Positions 1 through 6,763 are shown, counted from the first letter of the stretch. The stretch: 52,822 bases of DNA from an uncultured Haliea sp. (GCA_947258585.1 CAMYIZ010000050.1:1-52822); one strand, 5' to 3'. Numbers and translations: made by a program. Notes: generated by a model from the sequence alone, not told the origin.

Positions 1-1
1 A

Positions 2-100
2 GCAGCGCTGGGGGCGTGGTTCCGTTATTACAACGAGCGCCGCCCCCATCAAGCCCTGGGCATGAAAACGCCCAGGGAGGTGTATCAATTAGCAGCGTAG
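2..100 (+). CDS. IS3-family transposase OrfB, C-terminal 32 residues (5' end outside window)
   Basis: The frame reads ..WFRYYNERRPHQALGMKTP.. and ends at TAG 98-100. The YNxxRPHQALG signature is the hallmark C-terminus of the DDE (rve) integrase domain of IS3-family OrfB, just after the catalytic Glu. The protein cuts and joins the element ends during transposition. Only the tail is visible, so whether the element is intact cannot be judged. A terminal repeat follows directly, which fits the normal layout. Confidence 0.8.
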   Translation, partial: AALGAWFRYYNERRPHQALGMKTPREVYQLAA

Positions 101-127
101 GTGTGCAGTTTTAGCTGGGTCATTACA
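101..127 (+). repeat. Putative right terminal inverted repeat of the IS3-family element
   Basis: This segment follows the transposase stop directly and has the pattern GTGT-CA-TTTT-GCTGGGT-..CA. That matches the general layout of IS3 right ends as I recall them. The partner left repeat is outside the window, so pairing cannot be tested here. A 3-4 bp target duplication would start at 128. Confidence 0.55.
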
Positions 128-1294
128 TCCTGCCGTCTTTTCACTTCGGGATTTGCGGGCACTGATCTCGAGGCGTTCCTGTCACGCCCGGAAGATGTAT
201 TCTATCTTGAACCCATCTTTAGCAGGACCAACCGCCAGACTGCTGACGGTCGATATAATTTAGATACAACCTCAATGCGCCTAACGTGCTCAGATGGGAG
301 TCAAAATACGGTGGCCACGAGCCACGCCACGTTTTACGTTGCGACGGCGGCCGGAAAAATCACACTGGCACCAGTTATAAGTTTAAGAACCCCGGGATTG
401 ACTCCGCTCTATGAGTCTGTTTTTTCTGGCCCAGTGTCTCCAGCCGGTCGCTTTACGGCTACAAAGAATGTTAAGGCTTATTCGTCTCTACTGGACACGG
501 TTGTAGATCTCAGTTATCGCCTGGAAGGTGATGTAAGCGGGAGCGCTTGGAGCGGATCTTATAGCTTCTCGTTGTTAGCGCCGACTTTTGGTGAAAGATG
601 TGAGGGACGGGCTCAGTTTTCAGGCACTAAACATTTACCGGGAATGCATCAGAGCCCTGAGGGAATCTGGCTGGGTGAGGTGCGTCTTGATGGTGCTTAT
701 GAGGAGGCTGTGGCTTTAGTCACCGCCGACGGAGAAATTCGTATGGTGGGCACAGATGGGCAGCAGCTAATTGGCACAATGACGGTAAACAATGACAAGT
801 TTAAAGCCTCTCTACTGACCTATGCTCCCCCTGGATTCTATTTCACCGACACTGGCCTCACTTTCGCGTCAGGAAACGCAAGCGGTACGGTGGTACAAAA
901 TTCAACATTTTATGGATCAAGCCATTTCAATACCGATCGCGCTCAGTTTAATTTTTCTGCGATGAGTGAATACAATCGATCCTCAAGCTTCGCAGCAATC
1001 TCCGGCAACTATCTTGGCAATACGCGAGGAGTGGATACTTTTTTTATTAGCAGCAAGGGTGCCATTTCCGGGAGGTCAGGGGATGGCTGTACTTATACCG
1101 GCCAGGTAAGCCTTATCAATCCTGGAAAAAATCTCTACCGCATTAACGTGGAAATCGAACGCTGCTCAGATCTAAACGGAAATTACAGTGGACTTGCTGC
1201 TCTAGCGGACAATGGCCCCCGAAGGAATGCTATGTTGGTAGTGATGATTTCGGGGACGGAATACGTTATCAGCGATGTTCTAGACAGACGATAA
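128..1294 (+). pseudogene. 5'-truncated gene for a probable secreted beta-rich protein, cut by the IS element
   Basis: An open frame of about 389 codons starts directly at the IS boundary and runs to TAA 1292-1294. Upstream of it there is no Shine-Dalgarno site, start codon or signal peptide; in-frame GTG 101 lies inside the IS terminal repeat. The product is rich in Ser, Thr, Gly and aromatic residues, with short repeated turns (G-N-Y-x-G type) and four scattered Cys, as in exported beta-sheet proteins and lipoproteins. I do not recognise the family. The DNA is clearly more AT-rich than the core genes to the right, which suggests acquired DNA. The missing 5' part should lie on the far side of the IS. 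Alternatively the frame is expressed from an outward IS promoter as a shortened protein. Confidence 0.55.
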
Positions 1295-1328
1295 TTTTCC
1301 ATCAATAGTGTTATGAAGGGATGATAGT

Positions 1329-1958
1329 GTGAAGGGAAAAGCAAAATTTTCAGGTTTCTTGACGTATATCGTTCTTGCGGGAACAATTGCCATCGCTGGT
1401 TGTGCCGTAAATAAAGGAACGATAAATTCTCATAATGAGCCGTCATACCAACAGGGTTCGATTCTGAGTCTCGCGGTGCCAAGAATTCGTAATGCGAGGC
1501 TCGCGCCCTCGGAAAGTCAGAAAATAGGCAGGACAGTAAACCAAGCAATCATGCAGAAAAACCCCAACGTCATGCTTATTTCTGCGAATAAGTTCAGCAA
1601 TATTTTGAATGAGAAAGGTCTGGTAGATGACTACGCAGACTTTATTGAGGACTACATCACCAGCGGCATAGCAAACCAAAACTTTCTTAAAGCTCTGGCA
1701 GACGAAGGGATCGACGCCATTCTTATGAGCGAGTTATCAAACGCCTACCAACAAGACGGTGCGTACGCCATAAACAAAGCTCAAACACGAATTACAATTC
1801 ATGCCACCATCATCGACACTCGCACAAATGACGTCGTCTGGACCGCCAGCGCCGATGGTATACGTGGAAGTGCAACGACTGTGTCTGAAGCGCCGCCTCT
1901 AGTTGAGGCTATAGATCTTGCAGTGAAGAAAATCATGGGGGCTCTTCCCACACTCTAG
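1329..1958 (+). CDS. Predicted lipoprotein, possibly of the TolB-N/LpoB/CsgG-like type
   Basis: 209 residues. The start is GTG 1329, with a GAAGGG-like ribosome site about 8 bases upstream. A hydrophobic segment ends in a lipobox (AIAGC, Cys25), so the mature protein is lipid-anchored. Mature residues about 40-205 alternate strands and helices, with stretches such as GIDAILMSEL and TIIDTRTNDVVWTASADG. These resemble the regulated-stress or outer-membrane lipoprotein folds that compute a TolB-N-like domain (LpoB, CsgG, GNA1162 types). That assignment rests on pattern only. It lies 34 bp after the IS-cut gene on the same strand, with similarly AT-rich composition, so the two may have formed one acquired unit. 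Confidence 0.6.
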   Translation: MKGKAKFSGFLTYIVLAGTIAIAGCAVNKGTINSHNEPSYQQGSILSLAVPRIRNARLAPSESQKIGRTVNQAIMQKNPNVMLISANKFSNILNEKGLVDDYADFIEDYITSGIANQNFLKALADEGIDAILMSELSNAYQQDGAYAINKAQTRITIHATIIDTRTNDVVWTASADGIRGSATTVSEAPPLVEAIDLAVKKIMGALPTL

Positions 1959-2035
1959 CATGGAGGGTGCCGTCTGGGTCATGCGAAATGGCACCTTCAC
2001 CGAGGCCGAGCGTGAGGCTGGCAGGTCATTGTCAA

Positions 2036-2206
2036 ACGCTGCCCTATGAGGTTCTAACGGCTGCTGACTGGCCGGCTGTCGTCATCACTGCAAAGCTGTC
2101 TGCCGAGTACCTGGCTGATCCTGGAGGCAAGGACGCCGCCCGGATAACGAAATTGCAGATATTGCTTGGCAAGCTAGGCATGACGCCAATCCGCGCTAGT
2201 CCGGCG
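2036..2206 (+). pseudogene. Decayed fragment resembling a phage P27-family terminase small subunit
   Basis: One frame reads like the C-terminal half of P27-type small terminases: an ADWPAV segment, then AEYLADPGG, then AARITKLQILLGKLGMTP. In that family an Lxx(L)LGxxGMTP stretch normally precedes a conserved Arg-rich end. There is no plausible start, the upstream part is in a different frame (stop at 2048-2050), and the downstream part runs into the antisense of the toxin gene. I read it as a prophage remnant. The similarity is from memory of the family and short, so confidence is limited. Confidence 0.35.
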
Positions 2207-2211
2207 CTGGC

Positions 2212-2640
2212 TCAGTTACCTGCAAAAATCCAGGGGTTGATCAACTCAACACCGCAATCGTTAAAGTCTTTGCTATTTCTCGTGGCCAGGGTGGCGCCGC
2301 GCGATCGGGCAATGGCGGCAATCATGGCGTCAAACTGGCTTATGGGCTGCCCTGCCAGTTTGCGGAAGGCTGCAATTCCGGCAAAGACATCGGCGGCGGC
2401 ACTGTCGAAGCTGAGCACCTGCCCGGCCAAATCGTGGTCGAAGATCCCTTGGATAGCAGATAAAAAACCGACTTTGCGCTGGCCATCAGGCAGAAGCTGC
2501 ACGCCGTAGAGCAGCTCGGCCCGGGTGATCGTCGTTGTAAACAGCGCACTACTGCGCTGGCTGGCCAGCCATGCCATGACCTCTGGGGCTGGCGCAGGGC
2601 GCAGGGTTTCCGACAAAACGTTGGTGTCCAGCACAATCAT
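2212..2640 (-). CDS. PIN-domain ribonuclease toxin, FitB/VapC family
   Basis: 142 residues, the normal length for a VapC/FitB toxin. The PIN-domain acidic residues are in place: Asp5 in the opening LDTNVLSE motif, Glu42 in TRAELLYGV, Asp104 in QFDAMIAAIA and Asp125 near the end. These bind the metal that cleaves RNA, typically tRNA, in this family. The N-terminus (LDTNVLSETLRP) and the LLYGVQLLPDGQRK stretch are closest to FitB. It overlaps the antitoxin stop by 4 bp, so translation of the two is coupled. The gene looks intact. Confidence 0.88.
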   Translation of the reverse strand: MIVLDTNVLSETLRPAPAPEVMAWLASQRSSALFTTTITRAELLYGVQLLPDGQRKVGFLSAIQGIFDHDLAGQVLSFDSAAADVFAGIAAFRKLAGQPISQFDAMIAAIARSRGATLATRNSKDFNDCGVELINPWIFAGN

Positions 2641-2885
2641 ACGTCGAATACCGCCGGTGGACGGATGGGCTCTCGTTCAGGCAGCTCCAGATCGATGCCA
2701 CCCAGAGGCTCCAAGCGCGCGCGAATTGCGGCCGCCAGCGAGGTGGGCCGGGCCGGCTCCAGGAAAAGCGCAGCTCGCAGGATGTCCCTGGCCTCGTCTT
2801 CCATGGAGCGGTTGTGCTGCGCGGCCTGCACCCGCAATCGGGCCTTGAGCTGATCGTCGATATTGCGAATGGTCATGGTTGCCAT
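2637..2885 (-). CDS. FitA/VapB-type ribbon-helix-helix antitoxin
   Basis: 82 residues. Residues 1-40 form a ribbon-helix-helix DNA-binding unit (ATMTIRNID strand, then LKARLRVQAAQHNRSMEDEARDIL). The tail would wrap the toxin. Start ATG 2885 is chosen over a start 18 bases upstream because an AGGGAGG ribosome site lies about 6 bases before it and FitA-like proteins begin MAT-T-RN. The gene precedes the PIN toxin in a two-gene operon. A palindrome just upstream (2912-2944) is the likely operator for self-repression. Confidence 0.88.
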   Translation of the reverse strand: MATMTIRNIDDQLKARLRVQAAQHNRSMEDEARDILRAALFLEPARPTSLAAAIRARLEPLGGIDLELPEREPIRPPAVFDV

Positions 2886-2911
2886 TGCTGCCTCCCTCCA
2901 CATCCGGAAGA

Positions 2912-2944
2912 TTAGTCAATGACTGCATTTTATGCATTGACTAA
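2912..2944 (-). promoter_or_regulatory. Palindromic operator candidate for the toxin-antitoxin operon
   Basis: Perfect 10-bp arms (ttagtcaatg and cattgactaa) are separated by 13 bp, 27 bp upstream of the antitoxin ATG. The spacer carries a smaller TGCA...TGCA symmetry. FitAB and VapBC complexes bind inverted repeats in their own promoters, so position and form fit autoregulation. Confidence 0.6.
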
Positions 2945-3211
2945 TGCATTGGCAATGCTTGACAGAATACTATGTCTTGACCCGGAATGCCGCGATCACG
3001 CACGAAGAGCAACCGGCCATTACCTGCAAAGGCTGCGGCGACTTCTCTCTGGACGTAGCGGGCTTGAATGTTTTTGGTGCTGGATGGCTGACGCGTGACC
3101 GCCGTGGGCGCACAAGGTGCGTTGGACTTTTTGGAAATAATGCTGCTACTTATTAGCAATTAACTTGAGGTTATGGATATACCTTTCTGATTTATCACTA
3201 ATATTTAATGG
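2945..3211. other. Interval between toxin-antitoxin operator and tRNA-Ser; no convincing gene
   Basis: Together with the operator this forms a gap of just over 300 bp. Short frames of about 70 codons exist on both strands, but neither has a ribosome site, a recognisable motif or clear family features. The part next to the tRNA (3150-3210) is AT-rich. It may hold leftover attachment-site DNA, but no copy of the tRNA 3' end was seen in it. Confidence 0.4.
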
Positions 3212-3296
3212 CGGTGAGGGAGAGATTCGAACTCTCGAACGGTTGCCCGTTACACACTTTCCAGGCGTGCGCCTTCGACCACTCGGCCACCTCACC
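3212..3296 (-). tRNA. tRNA-Ser (anticodon GGA)
   Basis: Read on the minus strand, the acceptor stem GGTGAGG (from 3296) pairs with CCTCACC (3219-3213). The D arm GGCCGAGTGG, anticodon loop CTGGAAA (anticodon at 3262-3260), a long variable arm with ACGGGCAACCGT and the T arm GAGTTCGAATCTC follow. The long variable arm is typical of tRNA-Ser. CCA is not encoded. The 3' end faces the accessory patch, so this gene is a likely integration site for the DNA to its left. Confidence 0.95.
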
Positions 3297-3370
3297 GTGA
3301 GGGCGCGAATGTTACCACAACCGCGGCCTGTTACCAGTCCCGGGAGAGACTTTCGCCACTATTTTCCGGA

Positions 3371-4186
3371 CTATTGCCGGGCCAGCCGCAACCACGGCGG
3401 CTGCCCGCCGCCACTGCTGCGGAACGGGTTGATATCCAGGCCGCCGCGGCGGGTGTAGAAAGCCTGCAGGTGCAAAAATTCGGGCTGGCAGCACTGCTGG
3501 ATGTCGCGGAAGATGCGCTCGACGCACTGCTCGTGAAACTCCTGGTGCTCGCGATAGGCCAGGATGTAGCTGAGCAGTGCGGCGTGATCGAGGGCCGGGC
3601 CGCGGTAGTGCAGCCACAGCGTGGCCCAATCGGGCTGGCCGGTCACCGGGCAGAGTGAGCGCAGCAGGTGGCTGTAGAGCTGCTCCTCGACCACGGTGGC
3701 CGGGTCACAAGCCAGCATGGCAGCGTCGGGTTCGCGCCGCGGCCAGCGCCCGGCAGCGCTGTCGATACACTCGCCGCTGGGCTGCCCGGGGGCGATGGCC
3801 GGGTCGTCGGGATCAAACACCGCCAGGGCCACCTCGCCCCCGGCAGCAGCGCTGACGTCGCGAATGATACAGGCCAGGGCCGCGGTATCATCGTCAAACA
3901 CCAGGTTGTTGAGGGAGTTGAGGTAGAGCTTGAAAGACTTGGACTCCACCAGGTTCGGGGTGCCGGCGGGAATACTGAAGCGTCCCACCCGCACCTGGGC
4001 CCGGTCATTGCCGTCCAGCCAGGACAATTCGTAGGCGTGCCAGATATCGACCCCCTCGAAGGGCAGCGGCTTGCCCAGGCCGAGGGCGTCACGCGCCTCG
4101 CGCCGGGGAATGGGAAACAGCAGCTCGGGGGCGTAGTGGTTTACCACCGGCACCTGTCTGCCCAGCAACAGGTCCTCCCTGTCCAT
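3371..4186 (-). CDS. queF: NADPH-dependent 7-cyano-7-deazaguanine reductase (QueF), long type
   Basis: 271 residues, the size of the two-domain (type II, E. coli-like) QueF. It reduces preQ0 to preQ1 in queuosine biosynthesis in the cytoplasm. The substrate-binding ESKSFKLYLNS segment lies at about residues 81-91. The catalytic Cys sits in LRSLCPVTGQPDW (about residue 179), with its partner Asp seven residues on. The tandem-half layout of the T-fold is kept. Start ATG 4186 is preferred; a TTG six bases upstream is possible. It lies 9 bp after the ABC permease stop, so it is probably the last gene of that transcript. In Pseudomonas aeruginosa queF is likewise near a related ABC pair and PA2817. 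Confidence 0.95.
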   Translation of the reverse strand: MDREDLLLGRQVPVVNHYAPELLFPIPRREARDALGLGKPLPFEGVDIWHAYELSWLDGNDRAQVRVGRFSIPAGTPNLVESKSFKLYLNSLNNLVFDDDTAALACIIRDVSAAAGGEVALAVFDPDDPAIAPGQPSGECIDSAAGRWPRREPDAAMLACDPATVVEEQLYSHLLRSLCPVTGQPDWATLWLHYRGPALDHAALLSYILAYREHQEFHEQCVERIFRDIQQCCQPEFLHLQAFYTRRGGLDINPFRSSGGGQPPWLRLARQ

Positions 4187-4195
4187 GGCCAACGC

Positions 4196-4969
4196 CTACT
4201 GCCGCAGGCGCTTGCCGGTGTTCAGCAGGTGCATGCTGTAGAACCAGGCTATGGCGGTAAACAGGCCGATCATGCCGAAGGCCGCGCTCAGGCTGACATC
4301 GGAAACGCCCAACACGCCGTAGCGAAAGGCGTTGACCACATAAACCAGCGGGTTGAGTTTGGAGACATTGGCCCAGAACTCGGGCAGCAAATCCATGGAG
4401 TAGAACACGCCGCCCAGGTAAATCAGCGGAGTCAGCACAAAGGTGGGAATGATGGAGATGTCATCAAAGTTGTTGGCATAGACGGCGTTGATAAAACCCG
4501 CCAGCGCGAACAGGATCGAGGTCATCAACACAATCACCACCACCACAAAAATGTTGTGCATGTGCAGCTGGGTAAAGAACAGCGACACGATGGTGACAAT
4601 AATCGCCACCAGCAGGCCCCGGGTGACACCGCCGATGACATAGCCCAGCAGGATGATGTAGTTGGGGGTCGGCGATACCAGCAGCTCCTCGACACTGTGA
4701 TTGAACTTGGAACCGAAGAAAGACGACACCACATTGGAATAGGAGTTGGTGACAATGGCCATCATGATCAGGCCCGGCACCACAAACTGCATGTAGGTAA
4801 AGCCGCCCATGTCACCGATGCGGGAGCCGATCAGCGAGCCGAAGATCACGAAGTACAGGGACATGGTGATGGCCGAGGGCAGCAGGGTCTGGGTCCATAT
4901 CCGCAGGTAGCGCTTGATTTCCTTGCGCAGGATAGTCATCAGCGCAATGTACTGTTCACGCAGGGTCAT
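4196..4969 (-). CDS. ABC-2 type transporter permease (YadH-like)
   Basis: 257 residues with about six hydrophobic segments, the normal layout of ABC-2 permeases of the YadH/NodJ group. An N-terminal amphipathic stretch (REQYIALMTILRKEIKRYLRIW) precedes the first membrane span. The conserved GGVFYSMDLLP and NPLVYVVNAFRYG segments in the last third are family signatures. It probably exports a lipid-linked or other hydrophobic substrate; the substrate is not known for this group. It overlaps the ATPase gene by 4 bp, so the two are made together. A partner solute-binding protein is absent, as expected for an exporter. Confidence 0.92.
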   Translation of the reverse strand: MTLREQYIALMTILRKEIKRYLRIWTQTLLPSAITMSLYFVIFGSLIGSRIGDMGGFTYMQFVVPGLIMMAIVTNSYSNVVSSFFGSKFNHSVEELLVSPTPNYIILLGYVIGGVTRGLLVAIIVTIVSLFFTQLHMHNIFVVVVIVLMTSILFALAGFINAVYANNFDDISIIPTFVLTPLIYLGGVFYSMDLLPEFWANVSKLNPLVYVVNAFRYGVLGVSDVSLSAAFGMIGLFTAIAWFYSMHLLNTGKRLRQ

Positions 4970-5883
4970 GCGGCGCCCTCCACCAGATTCACAAACATTT
5001 CTTCCAGGCGATTGGCGCGGTTGCGCATGCTGCAGATGCGGATGTTGGCCTGGTTGAGTCCCGCGAACACCTCATTGATGTGCTGGCCTTTCTCGACCTC
5101 GATTTCCAGAGTGTTGTCGTCCACGCGGCGCACTTCAAAGCCCTCGACGGTCACCGTCTCGGGTAAGGCATCGACCGCATCGAAAATAAACACTTCCCGG
5201 TGCAGTCGGCGCAGCAGGTCACGAATGGAGGTGTGCTCGACGATTTCACCGTGATTGATGATGGCGATATTGCGGCACAGGGCCTCGGCCTCCTCCAGGT
5301 AGTGGGTGGTGAGGATAATGGTGGTCCCTTCGCGATTGAGTTTCTTGAGGAAATCCCACATGGAACGGCGCATTTCGATATCGACACCGGCGGTGGGCTC
5401 GTCAAGGATCAGCAGCCGCGGCTGGTGCACCAGGGCGCGGGCAATCATCAGCCGCCGCTTCATGCCGCCGGACATCATGCGCGAGGGTACATCGCGCTTG
5501 TCCCACAGACCCAGTTCACGCAGGTACTTCTCGGCGCGCTGCACCGCCAGTTCCCGGGGCATGCCGTAGTAGCCGGCCTGATTGACGACAATGTCAAAGG
5601 CCTTCTCGAACATGTTGAAATTGAATTCCTGGGGCACGATACCGATGTTTTTCTTGGCGCCCGCGAAGTCGACGTCGATATCAGTGCCGTACACCGCCAC
5701 CCGGCCGCTGGTCTTGGACACCAGGGAGCAGATAATGCCGATAGTGGTGGACTTGCCGGCCCCGTTGGGCCCGAGAAGGGCAAAAAAGTCGCCCTGCTGC
5801 ACTTCCAGACTGATGCCCTTGAGCGCCTTCAGGCCGCTGCCGTATTCCTTGGAGAGATTTTCGATCGTCAGTGCTGGTATCAT
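4966..5883 (-). CDS. ABC transporter ATP-binding protein (YadG-like)
   Basis: 305 residues. Walker A GPNGAGKS at 38-45, Q-loop Gln85, signature MSGGM around 137-141, Walker B LLILDEP around 157-163 and switch His194 are all present. A C-terminal extension of about 80 residues, as in the YadG group, follows the nucleotide domain. It energises the permease encoded next to it. Start ATG 5883 is preferred over TTG 5898 because GAGG lies just upstream of it (short spacing) and family members begin near the ALTIENLSK strand. Confidence 0.93.
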   Translation of the reverse strand: MIPALTIENLSKEYGSGLKALKGISLEVQQGDFFALLGPNGAGKSTTIGIICSLVSKTSGRVAVYGTDIDVDFAGAKKNIGIVPQEFNFNMFEKAFDIVVNQAGYYGMPRELAVQRAEKYLRELGLWDKRDVPSRMMSGGMKRRLMIARALVHQPRLLILDEPTAGVDIEMRRSMWDFLKKLNREGTTIILTTHYLEEAEALCRNIAIINHGEIVEHTSIRDLLRRLHREVFIFDAVDALPETVTVEGFEVRRVDDNTLEIEVEKGQHINEVFAGLNQANIRICSMRNRANRLEEMFVNLVEGAA

Positions 5884-5954
5884 GCAGCCTCGTTGCAATT
5901 ACGGGAGATGAAAAGCCCGCTATTGTACCCGCAATCGACGCTGCGAACGAGACG

Positions 5955-6332
5955 ATGGACGACACGCAATACCTGCACTACTGCCGCGGACTGTGGCAGG
6001 ACTTCGCCGACACCCTGGCCCGCCGCACCGCTGCCCTCGACGAGGAGAACCCGCTGCGCCTGCTGGCGCAGGAGTGCCAGGCCGTTCCGGAGGCTGAGCT
6101 GTATCGCGACGGCAGTGCCCTGGCCATGCGCCTGTTCAGTCACCACCCTGAGTTTGCACCGACCTTCCCGCGCAGCCTGCTCTGGTTTCTGGGCGGGGAC
6201 TGCCTGCACGTGATGACCGACGAGGAAATCGCCACCTTCCAGGCCCTGGACGAGGAGCGCCAGGCCTGCGCGGAACGCGGCGAGATCTTTGACTACCGGG
6301 CCGAGGCGAGCGCCCGCCTGCGGCTGAGCTGA
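5955..6332 (+). CDS. PA2817-family protein of unknown function
   Basis: 125 residues, acidic and cytoplasmic, with no signal or membrane segment. It starts at ATG 5955 (MDDTQYLHYC). Upstream in-frame codons overlap the promoter region of the ABC operon and are excluded. The sequence contains FPRSLLWFLGGDCLHVMTDEEI and FQALDEER blocks that I associate with the PA2817 family. It diverges from the ABC exporter gene, and in Pseudomonas PA2817 lies near the same exporter pair and queF, so the arrangement is conserved. Function unknown. Confidence 0.7.
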   Translation: MDDTQYLHYCRGLWQDFADTLARRTAALDEENPLRLLAQECQAVPEAELYRDGSALAMRLFSHHPEFAPTFPRSLLWFLGGDCLHVMTDEEIATFQALDEERQACAERGEIFDYRAEASARLRLS

Positions 6333-6360
6333 TTTCGCGCTAAAAAACTGGCGCCGGGTA

Positions 6361-6389
6361 TTGACGCGCTACGGCTCACTACCTAAAAT
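6361..6389 (+). promoter_or_regulatory. Sigma-70 promoter for the tRNA-Glu/tRNA-Gly cluster
   Basis: TTGACG (6361-6366) and TAAAAT (6384-6389) are separated by 17 bp, ending 26 bp before the tRNA-Glu. A GCGCGCC stretch right after the -10 is a GC-rich discriminator of the type found at stringently controlled stable-RNA promoters. Confidence 0.8.
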
Positions 6390-6415
6390 GCGCGCCTCTT
6401 GATTGAGACCTTTGC

Positions 6416-6491
6416 GTCCCCTTCGTCTAGTGGCCTAGGACACTGCCCTTTCACGGCGGTAACAGGGGTTCGAACCCCCTAGGGGACGCCA
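6416..6491 (+). tRNA. tRNA-Glu (anticodon TTC), copy 1
   Basis: 76 nt. Acceptor stem GTCCCCT pairs with AGGGGAC; anticodon loop CTTTCAC; T arm AGGGGTTCGAACCCCCT; discriminator G and an encoded CCA (6489-6491). It differs from the second tRNA-Glu of this window (34042-34117) at two D-loop positions only. Confidence 0.97.
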
Positions 6492-6506
6492 CTCAATCAA
6501 GTCGTT

Positions 6507-6590
6507 GCGGGAATAGCTCAGCTGGTAGAGCGCAACCTTGCCAAGGTTGAGGGGGGGCGCCCAGCCTCGCCGGTTCCGGCGACCAGTGCT
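6507..6590 (+). pseudogene. Broken tRNA-Gly(GCC) copy
   Basis: Bases 6507-6552 match the intact tRNA-Gly gene (6613) except for one base in the D loop. The match covers the acceptor 5' strand, D arm, anticodon arm with GCC, and the start of the variable loop. Then a 14-bp GC-rich insert appears, followed by a partial T arm (tcgccggttc) that runs into unrelated sequence. There is no 3' acceptor strand and no CCA, so the cloverleaf cannot close. It lies between an intact tRNA-Glu and an intact tRNA-Gly on the same transcript. Confidence 0.75.
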
Positions 6591-6612
6591 AGAATCGTTA
6601 CAGCGTTACAAA

Positions 6613-6688
6613 GCGGGAATAGCTCAGTTGGTAGAGCGCAACCTTGCCAAGGTTGAGGTCGCCGGTTCGAACCCGGTTTCCCGCTCCA
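6613..6688 (+). tRNA. tRNA-Gly (anticodon GCC)
   Basis: 76 nt. Acceptor GCGGGAA pairs with TTCCCGC; D arm AGCTCAGTTGGTAGAGC; anticodon loop TTGCCAA; T arm CCGGTTCGAACCCGG; discriminator T and encoded CCA. It is the only complete tRNA-Gly of the cluster and is probably cotranscribed with the tRNA-Glu from the 6361 promoter. Confidence 0.97.
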
Positions 6689-6700
6689 TCTCTTAGAAAC

Positions 6701-6722
6701 CACTGCCCTGAAGGCTTCAGTG
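6701..6722. terminator. Small hairpin between tRNA-Gly and pdxB (weak terminator candidate)
   Basis: CTGAAG-G-CTTCAG (6708-6720) forms a short inverted repeat, flanked by CACTG and CAGTG. It lies between two convergent transcripts and has no T-run on either side, so a terminator role is only a possibility. Confidence 0.25.
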
Positions 6723-6747
6723 TTCGAAGTGGATCGCCACCCCGGCC

Positions 6748-6763
6748 GTTTCCCGCTCCATCT
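6748..6763 (+). repeat. Detached copy of the tRNA-Gly 3' end
   Basis: The 16 bases gtttcccgctccatct repeat exactly the 3' end of tRNA-Gly including CCA and three following bases (6676-6691). The copy overlaps the pdxB stop codon. Such duplicated tRNA 3' ends are left by site-specific integration or by unequal recombination. Confidence 0.6.

Larger units (their letters stand above)
1..127 (+). mobile_element. Right end of an IS3-family insertion sequence (partial)
   Basis: The window opens inside an IS3-family element. It holds the last codons of the OrfB transposase (2-100) and a terminal repeat just after the stop codon (101-127) that ends in CA, as IS3-family ends do. The rest of the element lies left of the window. 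Immediately to the right, a coding frame begins without a start signal of its own, so the element appears to have landed inside a gene. The exact outer boundary (127) is inferred from resemblance to the IS3 end and is uncertain by a few bases. Confidence 0.7.

Noticed and set aside
1967-2509. A 180-codon plus-strand frame as a complete gene
   Set aside because: Its second half is the antisense of the PIN toxin and its start lacks a ribosome site; only the 2036-2206 part shows possible family features.
2944-3156. Overlapping frames of about 70 codons on both strands next to tRNA-Ser
   Set aside because: No ribosome site, no family motif and no neighbour logic; kept as an unassigned interval.
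3371-4195. PreQ1 riboswitch before queF
   Set aside because: The queF start is only 9 bp from the permease stop, leaving no room for an aptamer, and no fitting sequence was found before the ABC operon.
3668-5254. A 528-codon plus-strand frame opposite queF and the ABC genes
   Set aside because: It crosses three real minus-strand genes and contains His/Gln-rich low-complexity sequence typical of antisense reading.
6507-6590. Broken tRNA-Gly considered as a second functional tRNA or an intron-bearing tRNA
   Set aside because: The 3' acceptor strand and CCA are missing and the insert is not in the anticodon loop, so no cloverleaf can form.
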